Shown one piece after another: positions 1-7,770 of a stretch of DNA of 64,000 bases; position 1 is the stretch's first letter; the number at the start of each line of letters is the position of its first letter. This stretch comes from 34-65-8 sp964516135 (lineage in GTDB: Bacteria; Pseudomonadota; Alphaproteobacteria; Sphingomonadales; Sphingomonadaceae): NCBI GenBank assembly GCA_964516135.1, contig CAZEWN010000008.1, positions 38,230 to 102,229 on the forward strand, written 5' to 3'. Position numbers and translations under genes: made by a program. Under the pieces are notes generated by a model. The model saw only the letters and a program-made list of their open reading frames with translations. It was not told the DNA's origin and did no database searches.

Positions 1-1
1 G

Positions 2-1525
2 TTCCTGCCCCAGGTGGTGAAATCTGCTCGCGTGATGAAGAAAGCGGTCGCACACCTCATCCCCTTCATCGAGGCCGAGAAAGCCGCGAGCGGCCTCGCC
101 GACCAATCCAAGGGCAAGATCGTCATGGCCACCGTCAAGGGCGACGTGCACGATATCGGCAAGAACATCGTCGGCGTCGTGCTGCAGTGCAATGGCTACG
201 AGGTCATCGATCTCGGCGTGATGGTGCCGTGGCAGAAAATCCTCGAGGCGGCGAACGAGAACGGCGCCGACATGATCGGGCTGTCGGGCCTCATCACGCC
301 CTCGCTCGACGAGATGGTCACCGTGGCGGAGGAAATGCGCGCCGCGAACATGACCATGCCGCTGCTGATCGGCGGCGCGACGACCAGCAAGGTGCACACT
401 GCATTGCGGATCGACCCCGCCTATCCCGGGCCGGTCGTCCACGTGCTCGACGCGAGCCGCGCGGTGGGCGTTGCCAGCCGTTTGCTATCCGATACCCAGC
501 GCGACGAGTTCGTCGACACCACCGCCGACGAGTATCAGAAGGTTCGCGAGGCGCGCGAGGGCAAGACGCCCAGCGTGCTCCTGACCCTCGAGGAAGCGCG
601 GGCGAATTTCTACGACGCGTTCCTCAGCGACAAGCCCGCGCCGCCGCTGCAGCCGGGCGTGCACGCGTTCCCGGACTGGGAGCTGGCAGACCTGCGCGAA
701 TACATCGACTGGACCCCGTTCTTCCGCGCGTGGGAACTGCATGGGAACTACCCGGCAATCCTGACCGACGAGGTGGTCGGCGACACCGCACGCACGCTGA
801 AGGCGGATGCCGATGCCATGCTCGACCGGATCGTTTCCGAAAAGTGGCTGACCGCGAAGGGCGTCGCCGGGTTGTGGCCCTGCGCCCGCGACGGCGACGA
901 CGTGACCGTCCACCTGGTCGAGGAGGAGCGCCATGTCCTCCTCCCCTTCTTGCGCCAGCAGGTGAAGAAATCGCGCGATCGGGCCAATATGTGCCTCGCC
1001 GATTTCATCGACCCCGCGGGTGACTGGATCGGCGGATTCGCGGTCGGCATCCACGGGATCGAGCCGTTTTCCGAGCGTTTCCGCGCCGACAAGGACGATT
1101 ATTCGGACATCCTGCTAAAGGCGCTGGCCGACCGGCTTGCCGAAGCCTTTGCCGAGCGGCTGCATCACCACGTGCGTACGGAGCTATGGGGTTACGCCCC
1201 CGGTGAACAGCTGACCAACGAGGCGCTGATCAAGGAGGAATATCGCGGCATCCGCCCGGCGCCTGGCTATCCCGCCTGCCCCGATCACAGCCTCAAGACG
1301 ACCCTGTTCGACCTGCTCGATGCGCCAGCGCACACCGGCCTGACGCTGACCGAAAGCTTCGCGATGTTCCCGACCGCTGCGGTCAGCGGGTTCTACTTCG
1401 GCCACCCCGAAAGCCAGTATTTCGGCGTGGCCCGGATCGGCCGCGACCAAGTCGAGGACTACGCCGCCCGTCGCGGGATTTCGGTCGAGCAGGCCGAGCG
1501 GTGGCTGCGGCCCAACCTGGATTAG
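2..1525 (+). CDS. metH: Methionine synthase (cobalamin-dependent), C-terminal part, cut by window edge
   Basis: The reading frame is open from the first bases of the window, so the gene starts upstream and only about 507 codons are visible. The visible protein holds the end of the cap domain, the cobalamin-binding domain with the DxHxxG signature (GDVHDIGKNIVG near residues 44-55), and the C-terminal AdoMet-activation domain (RPAPGYPACPDHSLK). MetH transfers a methyl group from methyltetrahydrofolate to homocysteine in the cytoplasm; the activation domain re-methylates oxidised B12. The catalytic homocysteine and folate modules must lie to the left of the window. Its stop codon overlaps the stop of the convergent antiporter gene, leaving no room for a terminator. 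Confidence 0.96.
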   Translation, partial: FLPQVVKSARVMKKAVAHLIPFIEAEKAASGLADQSKGKIVMATVKGDVHDIGKNIVGVVLQCNGYEVIDLGVMVPWQKILEAANENGADMIGLSGLITPSLDEMVTVAEEMRAANMTMPLLIGGATTSKVHTALRIDPAYPGPVVHVLDASRAVGVASRLLSDTQRDEFVDTTADEYQKVREAREGKTPSVLLTLEEARANFYDAFLSDKPAPPLQPGVHAFPDWELADLREYIDWTPFFRAWELHGNYPAILTDEVVGDTARTLKADADAMLDRIVSEKWLTAKGVAGLWPCARDGDDVTVHLVEEERHVLLPFLRQQVKKSRDRANMCLADFIDPAGDWIGGFAVGIHGIEPFSERFRADKDDYSDILLKALADRLAEAFAERLHHHVRTELWGYAPGEQLTNEALIKEEYRGIRPAPGYPACPDHSLKTTLFDLLDAPAHTGLTLTESFAMFPTAAVSGFYFGHPESQYFGVARIGRDQVEDYAARRGISVEQAERWLRPNLD

Positions 1526-2721
1526 CTCTCCGCGTCGATCCGCTCGCCCAGCCGCTTCAGCAGGGGCGTCACCATCGGAATCGTCAGCATCGTGCTTGCC
1601 ACGGCCATCAGCAGCAGGGCGGTGAAGGCAGTGTTGGTTATCACCTGCTTGTCGAGCAGGATGTTGGCGAAGATGATCATGATCAGCGCCTTGGTCTGCA
1701 GCAGCCAGCCGATCAGGCGCGCCTCGTCGCGGCTCCAGCCCAGAATCCGCCCGGCAATCCGCGCAGCCAGCAGCTTACCCGCGACCGCCGCCGCGAGCAG
1801 CAGCCCGGCGGCCGCGAAAACCGCCAGCCCGCCGGTTTCCCATTGTGTCCGGAGCCCGGTCGACAAGAAGAACACCGGCATGATCGTCAGCAGCACGACA
1901 TTGCGGAACCGGTCCATCGCCTCTTCGCCGAACCAGCGCGCCTCCAGCACCGCGCCCGCCAGGAAAGCGCCGACCATGTAGTGCAGGCCCGCCCAGTCGG
2001 CAGCGAGGCCACATGCGGCTAACCAGATCAGCCCCACCGCCCAGCGGTCGCGATCCTCCAGCCGGTGCATCAGTCGCCGCATGACCCAGGCAGCCAGGGT
2101 GAACGCGACGAGGAACACGCCCTGCCGCCCGATCCGTTCCCAGTCGAGCAGGATCAGCGCCAGAACGCCCCAGATCGCAATGTCGTCGAGGCTGGCATAG
2201 CGCAGCACCCGCTGCCCGAGCGGACGGCGCAGGATGTCCAGCTTTTCCATGAACAGGATCAGGATCGGCAGCGCGGTCACAGCGCAGGCCATGCCCAGGC
2301 CCAGCACGACCTGCCAGCTCGCGCCCAGCGGCCCCTGCCAGCCCGGCCACTGGAGCAATACAAGCGCCGCGCCCGCGCCCATCAGCAACGGTACACCGAG
2401 GGCAAGGCCCGCCGTGATGCCGGTTTCGCCGCGATGCCTCCACGCACGGGTCAGGTCCAGTTCCACACCCGCGATCCATACGAACAGCATGACGGCCCAC
2501 CACGCGACCCCGTTCAAGGCTGTAATGACGTCGGGTTGAAAGACGAAGGCGTAGTAATCGGGAAACGCAGCGCCCAGCACGCCCGGGCCGAGCAGGATGC
2601 CGCCGACAATCTGGACCACGACCAGCGGTGCCCAGTAATCCGTCCTGAACACGCGCCAGACCAACCAGGGCACCGCGAAGATGATCAGCAATGCGATCAG
2701 ATAGATTTCGGTTATCGTCAC
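1522..2721 (-). CDS. CPA2-family cation:proton antiporter (Kef/Nha-like membrane domain)
   Basis: This 399-residue polytopic membrane protein has about 12 hydrophobic segments and no C-terminal nucleotide-binding (TrkA-N) domain. The fold signature is seen in ILLGPGVLG, the inner gate region around CAVTALPIL, and the paired acids in SLDDIAIW that carry ions in the CPA2 family. I chose a GTG start at 2721 because GGGGGAGAC sits just upstream and the protein then begins at the first membrane helix; the frame stays open for another 85 codons upstream but that part overlaps the glycine riboswitch region on the other strand and looks non-protein. The substrate (Na+ or K+) cannot be told from sequence. 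The last codons overlap metH convergently. Confidence 0.85.
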   Translation of the reverse strand: MTITEIYLIALLIIFAVPWLVWRVFRTDYWAPLVVVQIVGGILLGPGVLGAAFPDYYAFVFQPDVITALNGVAWWAVMLFVWIAGVELDLTRAWRHRGETGITAGLALGVPLLMGAGAALVLLQWPGWQGPLGASWQVVLGLGMACAVTALPILILFMEKLDILRRPLGQRVLRYASLDDIAIWGVLALILLDWERIGRQGVFLVAFTLAAWVMRRLMHRLEDRDRWAVGLIWLAACGLAADWAGLHYMVGAFLAGAVLEARWFGEEAMDRFRNVVLLTIMPVFFLSTGLRTQWETGGLAVFAAAGLLLAAAVAGKLLAARIAGRILGWSRDEARLIGWLLQTKALIMIIFANILLDKQVITNTAFTALLLMAVASTMLTIPMVTPLLKRLGERIDAES

Positions 2722-2884
2722 CGTCTCCCCCGAGACGATAGCGCTACAGTCGAATAGGGGCCCTGCAAACGGCGACAGGGCAGTTGTTCGCCAGAAAAGC
2801 GCGTCCTTTTCCGCTTCGGTGATTGACCCGCGCGGCGGATTGGGCAATCGCCACGCCGTCGCCGGAAGCGATTCCGGTCTCGCT

Positions 2885-3068
2885 GCGGGAGAGTTCCCTT
2901 GCTCGCAAGGGACGCCGAAGGAGCAACCGCCCCGGAATCTCTCAGGCCCACGGACCGTGGCGAGGCATTGCGACACTCTGGAAAGCGCCTCCGCACCGTT
3001 CGGGGGCCACCGAAGGGGTAAGCCCTGCGATGCGGGGCCAAGCTCTCAGGTAAACCCGACAGAGGGGG
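2885..3068 (+). promoter_or_regulatory. Tandem glycine riboswitch (gcvT element), two aptamers
   Basis: Two copies of the glycine aptamer consensus lie in the leader of gcvT. Aptamer I has the core GCCGAAGGAGCAA (about 2914-2926) and the conserved ATCTCTCAGG at 2937-2946. Aptamer II has CTCTGGAAAGC near 2976, ACCGAAGGGGTAA at 3009-3021, AGCTCTCAGGTAAA at 3041-3054 and the closing strand GACAGAGGGG at 3058-3067. About 50 nt remain to the gcvT start as expression platform. In this family glycine binding usually switches on the glycine cleavage operon, which fits the genes that follow. Confidence 0.95.
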
Positions 3069-3118
3069 CATGGCACAAGGCGCTCCGCCGGGGCGTCGCC
3101 ATGCGTTCGGGAGCCGAG

Positions 3119-4246
3119 ATGAGCGACGAAGACCTGTCTGAAACGACCGACCTGCTGCCGCTCGATGCCTGGCATCGGGCGCGGGGCGCGCGCATGGTAC
3201 CGTTCGCGGGCTATGAAATGCCGATCCAGTATGAAGGCATCGTCGCCGAGCACGAGTGGACCCGCAATCACGCCGGTCTGTTCGACGTCAGCCATATGGG
3301 CCAGTTGCTGCTTTCGGGCGATGGGCTGGACGCGGCGGTCGAGGCGCTGTTGCCCATTGACCTGGCGACCCTGAAAGTGGGGCAGCAGCGTTACTCGTTG
3401 CTGCTGAATGAGAACGGCGGCGTCCTGGACGACCTGATGGTTTCGCGCTGGCCCGATACGCTGTACCTCGTCGTCAACGGGGCGACGAAGTGGGATGACA
3501 TTGCTCATCTACGCGAACACCTGGCCGACGAAATCACGCTCCAGCATCTCGATGAACAGGCGCTGCTGGCGCTGCAGGGGCCGGAAGCGGCTGTGGCTTT
3601 GGCCCGCCATGCCAAGGGCGAACAGCCGCTGGGTGCGCTGACTTTCATGAAGTTCGGCCGGTTCACCGTTGGCGGGCACGATGTCACGATCGCACGCGCG
3701 GGCTACACCGGCGAGGATGGGTTCGAGATTTCCCTGCCCGCTGATGCCGCCGAGGAAATCGCCACCCTGCTTTGCGCCGAACCGGAGGTAAAGCCGATCG
3801 GCCTGGGCGCGCGTGACAGCTTGCGGCTGGAGGCTGGACTGCCGCTCTATGGTCACGACCTCTCGCCCGAAACCAGCCCGGTCGAAGCGGGGCTGATCTT
3901 CGGAATTAACAAGCGCCGCCGCAGTGAAGGTGGTTATCCAGGTGCCGAGCGGATCAACCGTGAAATAGCCGAAGGCACCGCGCGCAAATGGGTTGGCCTC
4001 AGCCTCGACGGACGGCTGCCCGCGCGTGAAGGCGCGACTGTGCATGTCGGCGACGCTGAGGTCGGCACGGTCACCAGCGGCGGCTTTTCGCCTACACTCG
4101 GCCACCCGATCGCGGTCGCTTATGTGGCGAGCGAACATGCCGCCCAAGGCACTGCGCTGGAAATCGAGGTGCGGGGTAAGCGCCTGCCCGCGCGCGTCGT
4201 GCCCACGCCTTTCGTACCCCACAACTACTACCGCGGAGACAAGTGA
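3119..4246 (+). CDS. gcvT: Glycine cleavage system T protein (aminomethyltransferase)
   Basis: The 375-residue protein transfers the one-carbon unit from aminomethyl-lipoyl GcvH to tetrahydrofolate and releases ammonia. Family features include an N-terminal stretch with MVPFAGYEMPIQY and the FDVSHMGQ motif, the folate-site segment YTGEDGFEI, and the C-terminal GFSPTLGHPIAVAYV. I chose ATG 3119 because GGGAG lies five bases upstream; ATG 3101 is in frame but has a weaker site. It is the first gene of gcvT-gcvH-gcvPA-gcvPB, behind a glycine riboswitch, and its TGA shares a base with the gcvH start. Confidence 0.95.
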   Translation: MSDEDLSETTDLLPLDAWHRARGARMVPFAGYEMPIQYEGIVAEHEWTRNHAGLFDVSHMGQLLLSGDGLDAAVEALLPIDLATLKVGQQRYSLLLNENGGVLDDLMVSRWPDTLYLVVNGATKWDDIAHLREHLADEITLQHLDEQALLALQGPEAAVALARHAKGEQPLGALTFMKFGRFTVGGHDVTIARAGYTGEDGFEISLPADAAEEIATLLCAEPEVKPIGLGARDSLRLEAGLPLYGHDLSPETSPVEAGLIFGINKRRRSEGGYPGAERINREIAEGTARKWVGLSLDGRLPAREGATVHVGDAEVGTVTSGGFSPTLGHPIAVAYVASEHAAQGTALEIEVRGKRLPARVVPTPFVPHNYYRGDK

Positions 4247-4617
4247 TGGCCCGATATTTCACCGACGAGCATGAATGGATCGACGTCGATGGCGATGTCG
4301 CCACCGTCGGCATCACCGATTATGCGCAGGGCCAGCTTGGCGACATCGTGTTCGTCGAACTGCCGCAGCCCGGCACCCAGGTTGAGAAAGGCAGGGACGC
4401 GGCCGTGGTCGAAAGCGTCAAGGCGGCGAGCGACGTATACGCGCCGATTACGGGCGAGGTGACGGAGGGCAACGAGGCGCTCGAAGGCGACCCCGCACTC
4501 GTGAATACCGCGCCCGAGAGCGACGGATGGTTCTTCAAGATGACCATCGCCAACCAGGCCGAGCTGGAAGGGCTGATGGACGCGGCCGCGTACCAGAGCT
4601 TCTGCGACTCGCTCTGA
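4246..4617 (+). CDS. gcvH: Glycine cleavage system H protein (lipoyl carrier)
   Basis: This 123-residue protein carries the lipoyl arm that shuttles intermediates between the P, T and L proteins. The lipoylation site is the lysine in VVESVKAASDVYAP (near residue 63), and the flanking GDIVFVELPQPG is typical of the family. The length matches the family norm of about 125 residues. The start overlaps the gcvT stop by one base (TGATG), pointing to translational coupling. The next gene, gcvPA, follows after 92 bases that contain a repeat with two hairpins. Confidence 0.97.
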   Translation: MARYFTDEHEWIDVDGDVATVGITDYAQGQLGDIVFVELPQPGTQVEKGRDAAVVESVKAASDVYAPITGEVTEGNEALEGDPALVNTAPESDGWFFKMTIANQAELEGLMDAAAYQSFCDSL

Positions 4618-4620
4618 TCG

Positions 4621-4699
4621 TTACCCCAGCGCAAGCTGGGGTCGCTGACCACCTGGTCGGACTTTGCTGCACCCGATCCCAGCTTTCGCTGGGATGACG
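4621..4699. repeat. Intergenic REP-like repeat with two perfect hairpins
   Basis: Between gcvH and gcvPA lie two perfect 8-bp inverted repeats: ACCCCAGC-GCAA-GCTGGGGT (4623-4642) and ATCCCAGC-TTTC-GCTGGGAT (4676-4695). The stems are near copies of each other. Units of this kind are common between genes of sphingomonads; that is recollection of the type, not a search result. Lying inside an operon, they could stabilise or partly terminate the transcript. Confidence 0.75.
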
Positions 4700-4709
4700 A
4701 GAGGTTCCA

Positions 4710-6071
4710 ATGCGCTATCTCCCCCTGACTGATTCCGATCGTGGTGAAATGCTGGCAAAAGTCGGCGCCGGTTCGATCGACGACCTGTTTGTCGACGTGC
4801 CGCCAGAAGCCCGCCTCGCCGGCCCCATTCAGGGCCTGCCGCTGCACCAGAGCGAGATGGCGGTGGAGCGGCACATGCGGCGGCTCAGCAAGAAGAACCT
4901 GGCCGCGGCAGACGCGCCGTTCTTCTGCGGCGCGGGGGCATATCGCCATCATGTACCCGCGACTGTCGACCACATCATCCAGCGCGGTGAGTTCCTGACC
5001 GCCTACACGCCGTACCAGCCGGAAATCGCGCAGGGCACACTGCAAATGCTGTTCGAGTTCCAGACGCAGGTCGCGCGGCTTTATGGCTGCGCGGTCGCCA
5101 ATGCTTCGATGTACGACGGCTCGACCGCGTGCTGGGAAGCGGTGGCGATGGCGGGGCGCGTGACGCGGAGGAATCGCGTGGTCCTGTCAGGCGCGCTCCA
5201 TCCCCACTATGCTGAAGTCGTGCGGACGATGGCCAAGTTCACCGACGACGAAATCGCCGATGCGTTGCCCGCGATGCAAGCCGTACCCGATAACGCCGGG
5301 TTGATCGCGCGGATCGACGACCGGACGAGTTGCGTGGTCGTCCAATATCCCGACATCCTCGGGCGCATCCCCGACCTGGCTGAAATTGCGGAAGCCGCGC
5401 ATGCCGCGGGTGCGCTATTGATCGCGGTCAATACCGAACCGGTCGCGCTGGGGGCGATCAAGAGCCCGGGCGAGCTCGGCGCTGACATCGTTGTGGGCGA
5501 GGGTCAATCCATTGGCGTCGGCCTCCAGTTTGGCGGGCCGTACCTTGGCCTGTTCGCGGTGCGCGATGCCAGGCATGTGCGCCAGATGCCCGGGCGGCTT
5601 TGCGGCGAGACACAGGATGCCGAGGGCAAGCGCGGCTTCGTGTTGACGCTCTCGACCCGCGAGCAGCACATCCGTCGCGAGAAGGCGACCAGCAACATCT
5701 GCACCAACTCGGGCCTCTGCGCGCTGGCGTTCAGCGTTCACATGACCCTACTGGGCGAGGAAGGGCTGCGACGCCTTGCCGCGGTCAACCACGCGCTGGC
5801 GCAGAAGGCTGCGGAGCGGCTCGCCAAGGTGCCGGGGGTGAGCGTGCTGAACGACACGTTCTTCAACGAATTCACCCTGCGGCTCGGCACCGATGCGCGG
5901 GCCGTGGTGCGGGCGCTGGCCGACAAGGGCATCCTCGCGGGCGTTTCGCTCGGGCGGCTCTATCCCCATGCAGACGCGCTGGCTGACGGATTGCTGGTCG
6001 CAGTGACCGAGACGACCGGCGAGGATGACATCGAAACCCTTGCCGCCGCGCTCGAGGAGGTACTGGCATGA
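4710..6071 (+). CDS. gcvPA: Glycine dehydrogenase (decarboxylating) subunit 1
   Basis: The 453-residue protein matches the N-terminal half of the P protein, which decarboxylates glycine and loads the aminomethyl group onto GcvH. It begins MRYLPLTDSDRGEML, has the FFCGAGAYRHHVPA and YTPYQPEIAQGTLQ segments typical of GcvPA, and ends without the PLP-binding lysine, which is in the partner subunit. The P protein is split in two as in several alphaproteobacteria and Gram-positives. GAGAGG precedes the ATG. Its stop overlaps the gcvPB start by four bases (ATGA). Confidence 0.96.
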   Translation: MRYLPLTDSDRGEMLAKVGAGSIDDLFVDVPPEARLAGPIQGLPLHQSEMAVERHMRRLSKKNLAAADAPFFCGAGAYRHHVPATVDHIIQRGEFLTAYTPYQPEIAQGTLQMLFEFQTQVARLYGCAVANASMYDGSTACWEAVAMAGRVTRRNRVVLSGALHPHYAEVVRTMAKFTDDEIADALPAMQAVPDNAGLIARIDDRTSCVVVQYPDILGRIPDLAEIAEAAHAAGALLIAVNTEPVALGAIKSPGELGADIVVGEGQSIGVGLQFGGPYLGLFAVRDARHVRQMPGRLCGETQDAEGKRGFVLTLSTREQHIRREKATSNICTNSGLCALAFSVHMTLLGEEGLRRLAAVNHALAQKAAERLAKVPGVSVLNDTFFNEFTLRLGTDARAVVRALADKGILAGVSLGRLYPHADALADGLLVAVTETTGEDDIETLAAALEEVLA

Positions 6072-7696
6072 ACGCGCCCAACAAATCCGGGTGGAAGCCC
6101 GAAATGACCGCCGGCGAGGACGGGATGCATTCCGGCCCCGCGACCGTGACCGGCAACCGCGCGTTGATGCTGGAAGAACCGCTGATCTTCGAGATCGGCA
6201 CGACCACCACCACAGGCGTCGACCTGCCCCAGGTCGATACGGCTGGCCCCAGCCGCCTCGGCAGCTTCGCACGGGCGACCCCGATCGGCCTCGCAGGTTT
6301 GTCGGAGCCTGAAACGGTCCGCCACTACACCCGCCTCAGCCGCCAGAACTACGCCATCGACCTCGGGCTGTTTCCGCTGGGCAGTTGCACGATGAAGCAC
6401 AACCCGCGCCTAAACGAGAAGGTCGCGCGAATGCCCGGCTTCGCCGATGTTCACCCGCTCCAGCCGGTTTCGACCGTTCGCGGCGCGCTTGAGGTGATCA
6501 ACGAGCTTGCTTTCTGGCTAATCGACCTCACTGGCATGCATGGCGTCGCCATGAGTCCCAAGGCGGGCGCGCACGGCGAGCTGTGCGGCATCCTGTGCAT
6601 CCGCGCCGCGCTGGAAGCACGCGGAGACGCGCGCGAGGTAATCCTCGTGCCCGAAAGCGCGCATGGCACAAACCCTGCCACCGCGGCTTTCGCGGGCTAC
6701 CGGGTCGAGGACATCCCGGCCAATGCGGACGGGCGCGTCGATCTGGAAGCCTTGAAAGCCCGCCTCGGCCCGGATGTCGCGGGGGTGATGATCACCAACC
6801 CCAACACCTGCGGCCTGTTCGAGCGCGACATGAAGGCGATTTCCGATGCGGTGCATGCCGCAGGCGGCTTCGTCTATTGCGACGGGGCGAACTTCAACGC
6901 GATCGTCGGCAAGGTCCGCCCGGGCGACCTCGGCGTCGATGCGATGCACATCAACCTGCACAAGACCTTCTCCACCCCGCACGGCGGCGGCGGTCCGGGT
7001 TCCGGGCCGGTGGTGCTGTCGGAAGCGCTGAGCCCGTACGCTCCCCTGCCCTATACCGCGCGCACGAGGGATGGCGTGGTGCATCTGATCGAAGAGGAGG
7101 ACGCCGCGCGTTTCTCTCAGGAGCACTTCGACGGGAAGATGGCGAGTTTCGGCCGGATGACCGCATTCCATGGGCAGATGGGCATGTTCACGCGCGCGCT
7201 GACCTATATTCTCAGCCATGGCGCCGACGGTTTGAAGCAGGTTGCCGAGGACGCGGTGCTGAACGCGAACTATATCCTGAGGAGCCTTGAGGATCTGCTC
7301 GACGCCCCTTTCGGCCAGGGTGGACCATGCATGCACGAGGCGCTGTTCAGCGATGCGGGGTTCGGCGACGGCCTGTCAACACTCGACCTGGCCAAGGCCC
7401 TTATCGACGAAGGCTATCACCCGATGACCATGTATTTCCCGCTGGTCGTTCACGGGGCAATGCTGGTCGAGCCGACCGAAACCGAGAGCAAGGCGGGGCT
7501 CGACCAGTTCATCGCCGCGTTGCGCGGGGTTGCGGAGCGGGCAAAGGCCGGTGACCTGGCGATGAAGCAGGCGCCTTACTACGCCCCGCGCCGCCGACTC
7601 GACGAGACACTCGCGGCGCGCAAACCGGTACTTGCATGGCAGGAGCCGGCAGCTCCGGCAGGCACGCCGACGAGGAGTGAGCAAGGGGGGAGCTGA
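6068..7696 (+). CDS. gcvPB: Glycine dehydrogenase (decarboxylating) subunit 2
   Basis: This 542-residue protein is the PLP-bearing half of the split P protein. The cofactor lysine is in NLHKTFSTPHGGGGPGSG (near residue 300), and the N-terminal PLGSCTMKHNPR and HGTNPATA motifs are also family hallmarks. With gcvPA it decarboxylates glycine in the cytoplasm; lipoamide dehydrogenase, the L protein, is not in the window. It ends the riboswitch-controlled operon. There is no clear terminator before the cyclase gene 74 bases downstream, so some read-through is possible. Confidence 0.96.
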   Translation: MNAPNKSGWKPEMTAGEDGMHSGPATVTGNRALMLEEPLIFEIGTTTTTGVDLPQVDTAGPSRLGSFARATPIGLAGLSEPETVRHYTRLSRQNYAIDLGLFPLGSCTMKHNPRLNEKVARMPGFADVHPLQPVSTVRGALEVINELAFWLIDLTGMHGVAMSPKAGAHGELCGILCIRAALEARGDAREVILVPESAHGTNPATAAFAGYRVEDIPANADGRVDLEALKARLGPDVAGVMITNPNTCGLFERDMKAISDAVHAAGGFVYCDGANFNAIVGKVRPGDLGVDAMHINLHKTFSTPHGGGGPGSGPVVLSEALSPYAPLPYTARTRDGVVHLIEEEDAARFSQEHFDGKMASFGRMTAFHGQMGMFTRALTYILSHGADGLKQVAEDAVLNANYILRSLEDLLDAPFGQGGPCMHEALFSDAGFGDGLSTLDLAKALIDEGYHPMTMYFPLVVHGAMLVEPTETESKAGLDQFIAALRGVAERAKAGDLAMKQAPYYAPRRRLDETLAARKPVLAWQEPAAPAGTPTRSEQGGS

Positions 7697-7770
7697 AATC
7701 GGCGGTTCCATACCCTGACGGATTGACGCAATAGGATTGCGAGGTCGCACGGAACGGCGGGAGGGCCGGG

